A stretch of 62,184 nucleotides of DNA, from assembly GCA_005787525.1 (NCBI GenBank), contig SYAR01000041.1, positions 1 to 62,184 on the forward strand. The letters are read 5' to 3'. This document shows positions 55,152 through 62,184 of this stretch, piece by piece (positions within the stretch are counted from its first letter, which is position 1; each line of letters starts with the position of its first letter). The position numbers and the translations under genes were made by a program. A model generated the notes under the pieces. It searched no databases. It saw nothing but the letters and a program-made list of their open reading frames with translations, and had not been told where the DNA came from. The DNA comes from Rickettsiales bacterium. Its GTDB lineage: Bacteria > Pseudomonadota > Alphaproteobacteria > Rickettsiales > UBA1997.

Positions 55152-56130
55152 ATATAGTTTTAATGTTGGTTTAGAGTCTGTCGGAACAAGGCTTGATAAA
55201 TTTTTAGCCCAAGAATTTTTAAAAATAAAACCTGAAATAACTCGCACTAAAATTCAAAATTTTATTGCGCAAAAATTAGTCAAAAATTCACAAAATTTAA
55301 TTTTAGAAAATGATTCTTATAAATTAAAAATAAATGATGAAATTTTGGTTGAAGTTCCCGATGTCGAGCCATCGCATCTCAGGGCCAAAGAAATTGATTT
55401 TGGAATTGTTTATGAAGATAATGATTTAATGGTGATTAACAAGCCGAGTGGCTTAACCGTTCATCCCGGATCGGGTAATCAAGAAAATACTTTAGTCAAT
55501 GGATTATTATTTTCGCATCGTGATAAATTATCGACGATGAGTGGTGAAATGCGTTTGGGAATCGTTCATCGCTTGGATAAAGATACTAGCGGATTAATGA
55601 TTGTCGCCAAAAATGATTTAACGCATCAAGCCCTGAGCAACATGCTTCGAGACCGCGATATTAAACGTCATTATTTAACATTTATTTACGGTGTTTTTGA
55701 TCCAAAACGCGGAGTTATTAATAAAAATATTATTCGTCATCATAGCAATCGTTTGAAAATGACGATTTGTAAAAGTGCGGGCAGGGTGGCGATCACCAAT
55801 TACGACACTAAAGAAATTTTTTTAGATGGCTTTGCAAGTCTTGTGGAATGCAGACTCGAAACCGGTCGAACTCATCAAATTCGAGTGCATTTTGAATCGC
55901 AAAAACATTCAATTATTGGTGATCAAACTTATAATTCTTGCAAAAAAATGTTGCCAAAAAATGTCGATGAAAAATTAAAAAAACTTTTAGAAAATTTTTC
56001 AAGACAGGCTTTGCATTCTTACAAAATAGGCTTTACGCACCCAATTTCAAAACAAGAAATTGCCCTTGAAATTCCTTTGCCCAAAGAGTTACAAGAACTT
56101 TATGACGCTTTAAAAAATGTTAAAGTCTAA
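55141..56130 (+). CDS. RluD/RluC-family 23S rRNA pseudouridine synthase
   Basis: A 329-residue pseudouridine synthase. The N-terminal S4 domain (about residues 13-80: SVGTRLDKFLAQEF) is followed by the catalytic domain with KPSGLTVHPGSG, the catalytic-aspartate motif IVHRLDKDTSGLMIVAKN and the tight RTHQIRVHFES segment. RluC and RluD both have this domain order; the sequence alone does not decide between them. It overlaps tsaE by 11 nt and miaA by 14 nt, so the genes are translationally coupled. Confidence 0.92.
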   Translation: MSNKYSFNVGLESVGTRLDKFLAQEFLKIKPEITRTKIQNFIAQKLVKNSQNLILENDSYKLKINDEILVEVPDVEPSHLRAKEIDFGIVYEDNDLMVINKPSGLTVHPGSGNQENTLVNGLLFSHRDKLSTMSGEMRLGIVHRLDKDTSGLMIVAKNDLTHQALSNMLRDRDIKRHYLTFIYGVFDPKRGVINKNIIRHHSNRLKMTICKSAGRVAITNYDTKEIFLDGFASLVECRLETGRTHQIRVHFESQKHSIIGDQTYNSCKKMLPKNVDEKLKKLLENFSRQALHSYKIGFTHPISKQEIALEIPLPKELQELYDALKNVKV

Positions 56131-57025
56131 ATCAAAAATTATTGTTATTTCGGGAGCGACGGCGTCAGGTAAATCAGCGGTCGCCATGCAAATTGCTAAA
56201 ATTTATAACGGAGCGATAATTAACGCCGATTCGTTACAAATTTATCGCGATTTACCAATTTTATCGGCACAACCCAATGCGGAAAATTTTAAAGAAGTCG
56301 AGCATTTTTTATATGGAATTTTAGATTCAAATAAAAAAATTTCGGTGGGAATTTGGTTGAAAATGGTCGCCGAAATTGTTGAAAAAATTCAACAAGAAAA
56401 TAAAATTCCAATAATTGTTGGTGGCAACGGCATGTATATTTCAAAGCTGATTGATGGCATTAATGAAATTCCAGAAATTGATGAAAAATTTCGTCTTCAA
56501 GCGCAAGATTTATATTTAGAAATCGGGCATGAAAAATTTCAAGAAAATTTTGGCAATGATAAAATTATTGATAAGCAAAAATTATTACGAGCTTGTGAAG
56601 TTTTTTTGCAAACTGGTAAAAAAATTGAATTTTTTCAACAGCAACCGAAAAAAAAACTTTTGGAAAATCAAAAATTTATTCATTTAAATTTAAATCCGTC
56701 GCGTCAAGAAATTTATAAAAATTGCGATGAAAGATTCGGAAAAATGTTGGAAAATAATGTGATAAAAGAAGTAGAAAATTATTTAAAAAATAATAATGAT
56801 TTAAATTCTCCAATCATTAATACTCTAGGATTTAAAGAGATTCTAGAATTTTTAAATGAAAAAATTTCTCGCGAAGAAATGCAAAAGCTTGCATCGCAAA
56901 AAACCCGCAATTATGCTAAAAGACAACTCACTTGGTTTCGTCATCAATTTGATGAAATTTTGTTTTGTGAAAATTCGATCCAATTAAACAAAATTATTTA
57001 CAATATTTTGAATAAAAATCTATGA
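56117..57025 (+). CDS. miaA: tRNA dimethylallyltransferase MiaA
   Basis: A 302-residue enzyme that adds an isopentenyl group to A37 of tRNAs reading UNN codons. The P-loop is VISGATASGKSAVAM (about 12-26), the DMAPP-site aspartate lies in INADSLQIYRDLPILSAQPN (about 39-58), and IVGGNGMYISKLIDG and QKTRNYAKRQLTWFRHQ complete the pattern. The length is normal. Its stop overlaps the next gene (copy 5) by 4 nt. Confidence 0.95.
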   Translation: MLKSKSKIIVISGATASGKSAVAMQIAKIYNGAIINADSLQIYRDLPILSAQPNAENFKEVEHFLYGILDSNKKISVGIWLKMVAEIVEKIQQENKIPIIVGGNGMYISKLIDGINEIPEIDEKFRLQAQDLYLEIGHEKFQENFGNDKIIDKQKLLRACEVFLQTGKKIEFFQQQPKKKLLENQKFIHLNLNPSRQEIYKNCDERFGKMLENNVIKEVENYLKNNNDLNSPIINTLGFKEILEFLNEKISREEMQKLASQKTRNYAKRQLTWFRHQFDEILFCENSIQLNKIIYNILNKNL

Positions 57026-57930
57026 AAAATTTTTCAAAAAATCTTAAGGCATTTTCATTGGTTGAGATCTCGATTGTAATTTTAATTATTGGAATTTTAA
57101 TTACAGGAATTTCGAGTGGCGCCGATTTATTTAATGATTATAAATTAGCGACCGCGCGAAAATTAACGATGGAATCACCAGTTCCCAGAATTGCTGATTT
57201 GGGTTTATGGCTTGAATCAGTTTCTGAAAAATCTTTGATAAATAATAATGATTCTATAATAATTAAAAATGGCGAACTTGTTAAAAAATGGTTAGATATT
57301 AACCCTCTAAACACAAGCAAACCCTTCCTTGAGCAAGTTGATCAAACTGCAATGCCCACTTATGTGAGCGATGGCATCAACAACCTTCCATCCGTTAAAT
57401 TTGACAGCGCAAATCCACAAATGAAAATGAAGGGGAGTTTATCAGAAATTTTTAGCCTTGAAAGCACAATCTTTATGGTCCTTAATCCAGATTCGGTTGT
57501 TGCAACAAGCGATAGACCAGTCTCTGTAATATTTTCTTTTGGCTCGCTTGTTCACCCAGCCTTGATAATTGAATCTTTTTATGATCAGTTTAATACCAAT
57601 GTTACATATCTTTATAAGGATGGCGTCCAAAGGGAGTTAATATATACTTCTGCAAAATCTAACAGAACTCAAATTTATAAAAGAGTTTATAATCCACTCA
57701 TTAAGCAATCTTATGTTGATATTAATGGAGCCCAAGCTTCATCCACCGCTTTTACATCGGGAAATTATGTTGGACCAGTTTCAATTTCATTGGGAAATCA
57801 TCCCCTAGGAGTATTCAGAACTTTTGGAGGCTTAGTTGGCGAATTTATAATTTACAATCGTGCTCTGACCAATGTCGAAATCAAGCGTGTTGAAAATTAT
57901 CTTAAAGCTAAATGGGGAGTTAAATATTAA
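57022..57930 (+). CDS. Prepilin-like protein with LamG-like domain, copy 5
   Basis: A 302-residue protein with a prepilin leader ending LKA then FSLVEIS (Phe11 as mature residue 1, Glu at +5), a hydrophobic helix and the linker ADLFNDYKLATARKLTMESP. The LamG-like domain starts DLGLWLESVSEKSL (about 62-75) with VKKWLDINPLN and ends GLVGEFIIYNRALTNVEIK plus VENYLKAKWGVKY, the standard end of this fold. It overlaps miaA by 4 nt and is followed by recO after 5 nt, so this copy is embedded in a housekeeping operon, unlike the freestanding copies. Confidence 0.87.
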   Translation: MKNFSKNLKAFSLVEISIVILIIGILITGISSGADLFNDYKLATARKLTMESPVPRIADLGLWLESVSEKSLINNNDSIIIKNGELVKKWLDINPLNTSKPFLEQVDQTAMPTYVSDGINNLPSVKFDSANPQMKMKGSLSEIFSLESTIFMVLNPDSVVATSDRPVSVIFSFGSLVHPALIIESFYDQFNTNVTYLYKDGVQRELIYTSAKSNRTQIYKRVYNPLIKQSYVDINGAQASSTAFTSGNYVGPVSISLGNHPLGVFRTFGGLVGEFIIYNRALTNVEIKRVENYLKAKWGVKY

Positions 57931-57935
57931 TCACT

Positions 57936-58688
57936 ATGAAATATTCGGATTTGGGAATTGTAATTAATGTAAAAAAATATGGCGAGAAATCGGCGATTCT
58001 CAAGGTTTTTAGCGAGAATTACGGTGTTTATCGTGGCTTTGTAAAATATGTTTCTTCGAAAAAAAATAATGCCATTTTGCAAATGGGAAATTTGATTACC
58101 TTTGATTATGTATCAAGGCTTGAAGATGGTTTGGGTAGTTTTTTAAATTTTGATTTGGCAGAAAATAATTGTTCAAAATTTATGCTTGATAAATTACGAA
58201 TAAATTGTGCTAAATCAATAATATCAATAATTGACGATTATTTTTTAGAGCGCGAACCCTTTGAATTTTTATATAAAAATTGTTTAGAATTTTTGCAAAA
58301 TTTAGGCGATTATCATATTTCAAATCAACAAATAATTGCTAATTATATAAAATTAGAATTGATAATTCTAGAAAGTCTCGGCTATGGCATCGATTTTTCT
58401 TGTTGCGTCGTTACTAATTCGCGAGTTAATTTGGCTTTCGTTTCGCCAAAATCAGCGCACGCGGTTTCGAAGGAGGCGGGCGAGAAATATTCTCACAAGC
58501 TTTTAAAATTACCCAATTTTTTACTCGAAGAAAAAAATGAAAATATCGAAAATCATCAATTAATTGACGGGCTAAAATTAAGTGGATTTTTTTTAAAAAA
58601 ATTTTTATTTATCGATGATTTTGACAAAAGCAAGAAACAAAATTCTCTTTATCGCAACAATATAATCAATGATTTGCGAGCTATATAA
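57936..58688 (+). CDS. recO: DNA repair protein RecO
   Basis: A 250-residue recombination mediator that helps RecR load RecA on SSB-coated DNA. The N-terminal OB fold (about residues 1-75: DLGIVINVKKYGEKSAILKV, then YRGFVKYVSSKKNNA) and the C-terminal helical part (with LELIILESLGYGIDFSCCVV) are typical of alphaproteobacterial RecO. Length is normal. It follows prepilin copy 5 by 5 nt. Confidence 0.9.
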   Translation: MKYSDLGIVINVKKYGEKSAILKVFSENYGVYRGFVKYVSSKKNNAILQMGNLITFDYVSRLEDGLGSFLNFDLAENNCSKFMLDKLRINCAKSIISIIDDYFLEREPFEFLYKNCLEFLQNLGDYHISNQQIIANYIKLELIILESLGYGIDFSCCVVTNSRVNLAFVSPKSAHAVSKEAGEKYSHKLLKLPNFLLEEKNENIENHQLIDGLKLSGFFLKKFLFIDDFDKSKKQNSLYRNNIINDLRAI

Positions 58689-58703
58689 ATTTAAAGTTGA
58701 AGC

Positions 58704-59345
58704 CTAGCAAATCAATTCGAAAGTGCCATTTTGAGTGTTGAAAGCACATATATCGCCAGTTTCAACATCAAATTGCCAGCCAAAAATTTTCAATTTATTT
58801 TTTGACAAACGCTCTTTGATGTAGGGGTAAGACAATAAATTATTTAATGAAATAACCAAAGATTCTTTTTCAAAAGCCGATTCTTGCTCTTCGATAGTTT
58901 TATCTTTAAGCTGTTTTTTTACAACTTCTCTGGCTTCGGAAGCGATTGAAAGCCACGTTTTCATGGAGTCGGAAACTTTGCCTTTGAAGGCAACGAAATC
59001 ATCGGACATAATAATTTTGGTGCTTGTGCATCGAGCATTATTTAGCACTAAAATACTTTCAACGCCGAGATTAACAACCGCATATTCAAGAGCAGATAAA
59101 ATACCGCTAATACCTTCAGTTTTGTATTTCGGAACCATGCCACCAATATTGTTTAAAATAAAAAATTCTCCCGGATTGGCTGAAAAAATTTCCGATGGAG
59201 AGATCGGTAAATCGCAAGAAGAAATTACTAAAGTTGAAGGTTTTTGATCTTGCTCAAGAAAGTGGCGAATTACATCGCGTTTTCTTTCAAAGCTAGTGGC
59301 TTTGAAGGTGCGAAAGCCTGAAAATAAACGGTTTATATCGGTCAT
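58704..59345 (-). CDS. Degenerate beta-class carbonic anhydrase-like protein
   Basis: A 213-residue protein with the overall beta-carbonic anhydrase layout: RHFLEQDQKPSTLVISSCDL, GEFFILNNIGG (cf. the R-N-x-A segment), SALEYAVVNLGVESILVLNN and a C-terminal KLKIFGWQFDVETGDI. The zinc and catalytic residues are mostly changed: where family members have CxDxR, this has Ser43-Cys44-Asp45-Leu46-Pro47 (ligand Cys to Ser, Arg to Pro), and the H-x-x-C pair is N103-x-x-C106. It is therefore probably not an active CO2 hydratase. The sequence is otherwise intact. It is convergent with recO; the true function is unknown. Confidence 0.8.
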   Translation of the reverse strand: MTDINRLFSGFRTFKATSFERKRDVIRHFLEQDQKPSTLVISSCDLPISPSEIFSANPGEFFILNNIGGMVPKYKTEGISGILSALEYAVVNLGVESILVLNNARCTSTKIIMSDDFVAFKGKVSDSMKTWLSIASEAREVVKKQLKDKTIEEQESAFEKESLVISLNNLLSYPYIKERLSKNKLKIFGWQFDVETGDICAFNTQNGTFELIC

Positions 59346-59504
59346 AGTGTTTAAAAATTTGATTGTAAATTAGGTGCTAAAACTCTATTTATTTTTAAAA
59401 AAAGTGCAAGAAAAATATTAATTTCGAATGTAATCTTTTCTTGATTGAAAATAAATTCTAAAATAGAATCGACAATCTTTTCTTTAAAAAAATAATATAA
59501 TATT

Positions 59505-61478
59505 TTGAGTACGCAAAAATTTAAAATACATTCTAAATACAAGCCGGCAGGCGATCAGCCCCAAGCGATTAAAAAATTAGTGGCGGGATTAAATGCTAAA
59601 AAAAATGATCAAATTTTGCTTGGAATTACTGGTTCGGGCAAAACTTTTACCATGGCGAATATTATCGAGCAAACACAGCGTCCAACCTTGATAATGGCTC
59701 ATAATAAAACTTTGGCGGCGCAACTTTACGGCGAAATGAAAGAATTTTTTCCTGAAAATGAAATTGGTTATTTCGTTTCATTTTATGATTATTATCAGCC
59801 CGAAGCTTACGTTGCTAAGACTGACACCTTTATTGAAAAGGATAGTTCGATCAATGAACAAATTGACAGGCTCCGCCATAATGCAACGCGAGCACTTTTT
59901 GAAAGACGCGACACCATAATTATTGCTTCGGTTTCTTGTATTTACGGTATCGGATCGCCCCAATATTATTCGCAAATGGTGCTTCGTTTAAAAGTTGGCG
60001 AACAAATTAATCGCCAAAAATTAATAATGCGATTGATTGATATGCAATATACGCGCAATGATTTTGATTTTGAAAGATGTAATTTTCGCGTCCAAGGTGA
60101 TGTTGTCGATGTTTTTCCTTCGCACTTAGATGACAAAGCGTGGAGAATCTCGATGTTTGGCGATGAAATTGATGAAATAACCGAATTTGATCCGCTTACG
60201 GGTGAGACTTTTGGAAAAATTGATAATGTGTCGATTTATCCTTCTTCGCATTATGTGGCGCCGGTGGAAGTTGTGCAAAAAGCTTTATCGAATATTAAAA
60301 ATGATTTAAATTTACGTTTACTCGAACTTGAAAAAGCTGGCAAAATTGTTGAAATGCAAAGACTTAATCAACGTGCAACTTACGATATGGAATTAATGGT
60401 TTCGCTCGGAAGTTGCAAAGGAATTGAAAATTATTCACGTTATTTGACGGGCAGGGAACCGGGTTCTCCGCCCCCAACGCTTTTCGAATATTTGCCATCC
60501 GACGCTTTACTTTTTGTCGATGAAAGTCATGTTTCAGTTCCGCAAATTGATGGTATGTCGAAAGGTGATTTTGCCCGTAAATCGGTTTTAGTTGAGCATG
60601 GTTTTCGCTTGCCGAGCGCTCTCGATAATCGTCCGTTAAAATTTGCCGAATGGGAAAATTTTAAACCGCAAACAATTTATGTTTCGGCAACCCCGAGTAA
60701 GTATGAATTGCAAAAAACCGATGGCGAAATTATTGAACAAATTATTCGTCCAACCGGTCTTCTCGATCCAGTTTGTGAAATTCGCAGTGCTAAAAATCAA
60801 ATTGCCGATCTAATTGAAGAAGTAAAAAAAACTCGCGAAAAAGGTTTTAGAGCTTTGGTTACAACCCTTACCAAAAAAATGGCGGAAGATTTGGCGGATT
60901 ATTTTTCTGATGTCGGAATCAATGTGGTTTATATGCATTCCGATGTTGATACTCTTGATCGAATCGAAATTATTCAAAATTTACGTCGTGGCAAACATGA
61001 TTGTTTGATTGGCGTAAATTTGTTACGAGAAGGTTTGGATATTCCTGAATGTGCTTTGGTAGCAATTCTCGACGCCGATAAGGAAGGATTTTTACGCAAC
61101 GAAACTTCGTTAATTCAAACCATCGGACGTGCGGCACGAAATTCCGAAAGTAAAGTAATTTTATATGCCGATAAGGAAACCAAATCGATCGTTAAAGCTT
61201 TGGCGGAAACCTCGCGTCGGCGTTCAATTCAAATTGAATATAATAAAAAGCACAATATTACGCCAACCACAACTTTCAAAGCTATCACCTCATCTTTAGA
61301 AAATCTTTATAGTAAAAAGAAAGACGAAAATTCTCGGAAAATTGTTAAAAATTTGAAGAAAGAAGATATTGATAAGATGAAAAGAGAGATGCTCGAGGCG
61401 GCTACTGAACTTGATTTCGAAAAGGCGGCGACTCTTCGAGATCAAATTAAGAGTTATGAAAAAATCATGCTTTTATAA
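59505..61478 (+). CDS. uvrB: UvrABC system protein B
   Basis: A 657-residue helicase-like subunit of nucleotide excision repair. It has [20 protein letters not shown] (about residues 6-25), Walker [17 protein letters not shown], the beta-hairpin region [31 protein letters not shown] ([16 protein letters not shown]), helicase motifs [13 protein letters not shown] and QTIGRAARN, and a C-terminal UVR domain ([20 protein letters not shown]). The start is TTG 59505, since the family N-terminus begins there and no ATG lies nearby. A TATAAT at 59496-59501 lies 3 nt before this codon, so the mRNA may be leaderless. Confidence 0.97.
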   Translation: MSTQKFKIHSKYKPAGDQPQAIKKLVAGLNAKKNDQILLGITGSGKTFTMANIIEQTQRPTLIMAHNKTLAAQLYGEMKEFFPENEIGYFVSFYDYYQPEAYVAKTDTFIEKDSSINEQIDRLRHNATRALFERRDTIIIASVSCIYGIGSPQYYSQMVLRLKVGEQINRQKLIMRLIDMQYTRNDFDFERCNFRVQGDVVDVFPSHLDDKAWRISMFGDEIDEITEFDPLTGETFGKIDNVSIYPSSHYVAPVEVVQKALSNIKNDLNLRLLELEKAGKIVEMQRLNQRATYDMELMVSLGSCKGIENYSRYLTGREPGSPPPTLFEYLPSDALLFVDESHVSVPQIDGMSKGDFARKSVLVEHGFRLPSALDNRPLKFAEWENFKPQTIYVSATPSKYELQKTDGEIIEQIIRPTGLLDPVCEIRSAKNQIADLIEEVKKTREKGFRALVTTLTKKMAEDLADYFSDVGINVVYMHSDVDTLDRIEIIQNLRRGKHDCLIGVNLLREGLDIPECALVAILDADKEGFLRNETSLIQTIGRAARNSESKVILYADKETKSIVKALAETSRRRSIQIEYNKKHNITPTTTFKAITSSLENLYSKKKDENSRKIVKNLKKEDIDKMKREMLEAATELDFEKAATLRDQIKSYEKIMLL

Positions 61479-61691
61479 TTAAGAAGCTTTATTTGTTCTT
61501 TTTTTACGAGTTTTTACTTCACCTAATTTTTTGTCAGGTTTTTCATAAAAATTATTGTTAACCAAAAAAACCTCTAAAGATTTTCTGACTAAATAATTTT
61601 TACTTCTATCGAGGGCTGAAGCAGATTTCTCTAGCGACACGAATAGATCAGAAGGCATTGATATTGTTAAGTTTTTAGATTTAAGGTCCAT
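61479..61691 (-). CDS. Ribbon-helix-helix (CopG/Arc-type) DNA-binding protein
   Basis: A 70-residue protein with a short beta strand LTISMPSDLFVSLEKSA followed by LDRSKNYLVRKSLEVFLVN, the pattern of a ribbon-helix-helix antitoxin or repressor, and a basic tail ending KTRKKRTNKAS. Such proteins often pair with a toxin, but none is encoded next to it: uvrB is convergent (stop codons directly adjacent) and the upstream side is an empty AT-rich spacer. It is therefore an orphan. The function is inferred from the fold pattern. Confidence 0.7.
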   Translation of the reverse strand: MDLKSKNLTISMPSDLFVSLEKSASALDRSKNYLVRKSLEVFLVNNNFYEKPDKKLGEVKTRKKRTNKAS

Positions 61692-62146
61692 ATTTTAATT
61701 AATTAAAAGTTGATAATGTTTATTTGGCGATAATTAAATTAATTATAAATATATAATAAATCTAATTAAACAATATTACAAAATAAAATTATTTTAATAT
61801 TGTTTTAAAATAATACAATTATTTAAGATTTATCAATAAATTTAATGATAATTAAGTAAAAACAATTATGGACAAGTCCTATTGCAAAATAAATTAAAGT
61901 ATTTTTTTAGCTAAAAAAAATAATTTTAAATAGTTTTTTAATATAGAAAACAAAGGACTCGTGATAAAATTTGTAAAAATAAAAATAACAATTTTTTTCT
62001 TAATCAGTTTTGAAATTAAAAGTAAAGAAGAAATTATTAAAAATTTTTAACCAAGAAAAGATTTGAATTTTTTTATAAATGATTTTATACTTTATAAACA
62101 TCGAATATTTTTAAAAAATTTTTAAAAATATTATCAAAATCTTTAA
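61692..62146. other. 455-bp AT-rich spacer, no supported gene
   Basis: A very AT-rich region between the ribbon-helix-helix gene and the tRNA. It contains a 29-codon GTG-start ORF (61961-62050) with an AAAGGA-like ribosome site 3 nt upstream and a hydrophobic start, which is too short to call. I see no tRNA, repeat or clear terminator in the rest. Confidence 0.6.
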
Positions 62147-62184
62147 GTCGGAGTAGCTCAGTTGGTAGAGCAGCGGGATCATAA
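62147..62184 (+). tRNA. tRNA-Met (CAT), 5' part cut by window edge
   Basis: Acceptor 5' strand GTCGGAG, TA at positions 8-9, D stem GCTC/GAGC with loop AGTTGGTA, A26, anticodon stem GCGGG and loop ATCATAA give anticodon CAT. The D arm and the absence of initiator features favour elongator tRNA-Met; tRNA-Ile2 with a modified CAT anticodon cannot be fully excluded because the 3' half is missing. Confidence 0.85.

Noticed and set aside
1..62184. CRISPR arrays, insertion sequences or prophage genes
   Set aside because: No regularly spaced repeats, transposases, integrases or phage structural genes are visible on either strand.

Overview
The window comes from an AT-rich (roughly 30% GC by eye) Gram-negative bacterium, most likely an alphaproteobacterium with a compact genome, Rickettsiales/Holosporales-like in character. 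Pointers are a petABC cytochrome bc1 operon, NuoE, an LpxA/FabZ pair, an OxyR/Dps pair, NlpD- and FtsY-type genes, an ankyrin-repeat protein and many scattered single genes of normally clustered operons. It is less reduced than a strict Rickettsia: it keeps branched-chain amino acid synthesis (ilvB, ilvH, ilvD), class II fructose-bisphosphatase, folate synthesis (folP), phosphate uptake permeases (pstA, pstC) and an FeS-type photolyase/cryptochrome. Both ends of the window lie inside tRNA genes (tRNA-Gln on the left, tRNA-Met on the right).

Layout. 1-3.6 kb: tRNA-Gln fragment, a ThiF/MoeB-like E1 enzyme, photolyase-like protein and a TIGR01777-type epimerase. 3.6-9 kb: a decayed small secreted-protein gene, then on the minus strand ilvB-ilvH-serS and rpsT-secF. 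9-13.5 kb: fabZ-lpxA-dnaQ-comEC. 13.6-19.5 kb: a DUF4143-type ATPase, then pstA-folP and rpmG, glpX-prfB (prfB with its programmed +1 frameshift). 19.8-28 kb: the first prepilin/LamG gene, recN, HIT protein-sdhE, dprA, an ABC-2 permease, pheS-ilvD. 28-32.7 kb: a tandem intergenic repeat, an unknown proline/histidine-rich protein, dps and oxyR divergently arranged, the second prepilin/LamG gene and dut. 32.7-36 kb: petABC-nuoE. 36-40 kb: a tandem pair of prepilin/LamG genes, a TlpA-like thioredoxin, rsmE, pstC. 40-46.6 kb: a histidine-rich membrane protein, metG, a two-gene AAA ATPase/TOPRIM-like module and prfA, this block being bordered by copies of a hairpin-rich intergenic repeat. 46.7-51.6 kb: an ankyrin-repeat protein with a possible cysteine-protease-like C-terminus, a small membrane protein, lpdA and a small disordered protein. 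51.7-62 kb: ftsY, nlpD-like, prepilin peptidase, tsaE, rluD-like, miaA, the fifth prepilin/LamG gene, recO, a degenerate beta-carbonic anhydrase, uvrB, a ribbon-helix-helix protein and the tRNA-Met fragment.

The most unusual content is a dispersed family of five genes that each join a type IV prepilin N-terminus to a LamG-like (concanavalin A-like) jellyroll domain. The ends are conserved and the middle is highly variable; two tandem copies share a 134-nt perfectly identical 5' block. A prepilin peptidase lies in the same window, and ComEC and DprA (DNA uptake and processing) are also present. This suggests a variable set of lectin-like pilins or pseudopilins used in surface binding, or possibly with DNA uptake. 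Secondary points of interest are the AAA/TOPRIM-like pair (a possible defence module), the ankyrin protein, a carbonic anhydrase that has lost most of its zinc ligands, a lysine-rich insertion in ComEC, and two families of intergenic repeats.
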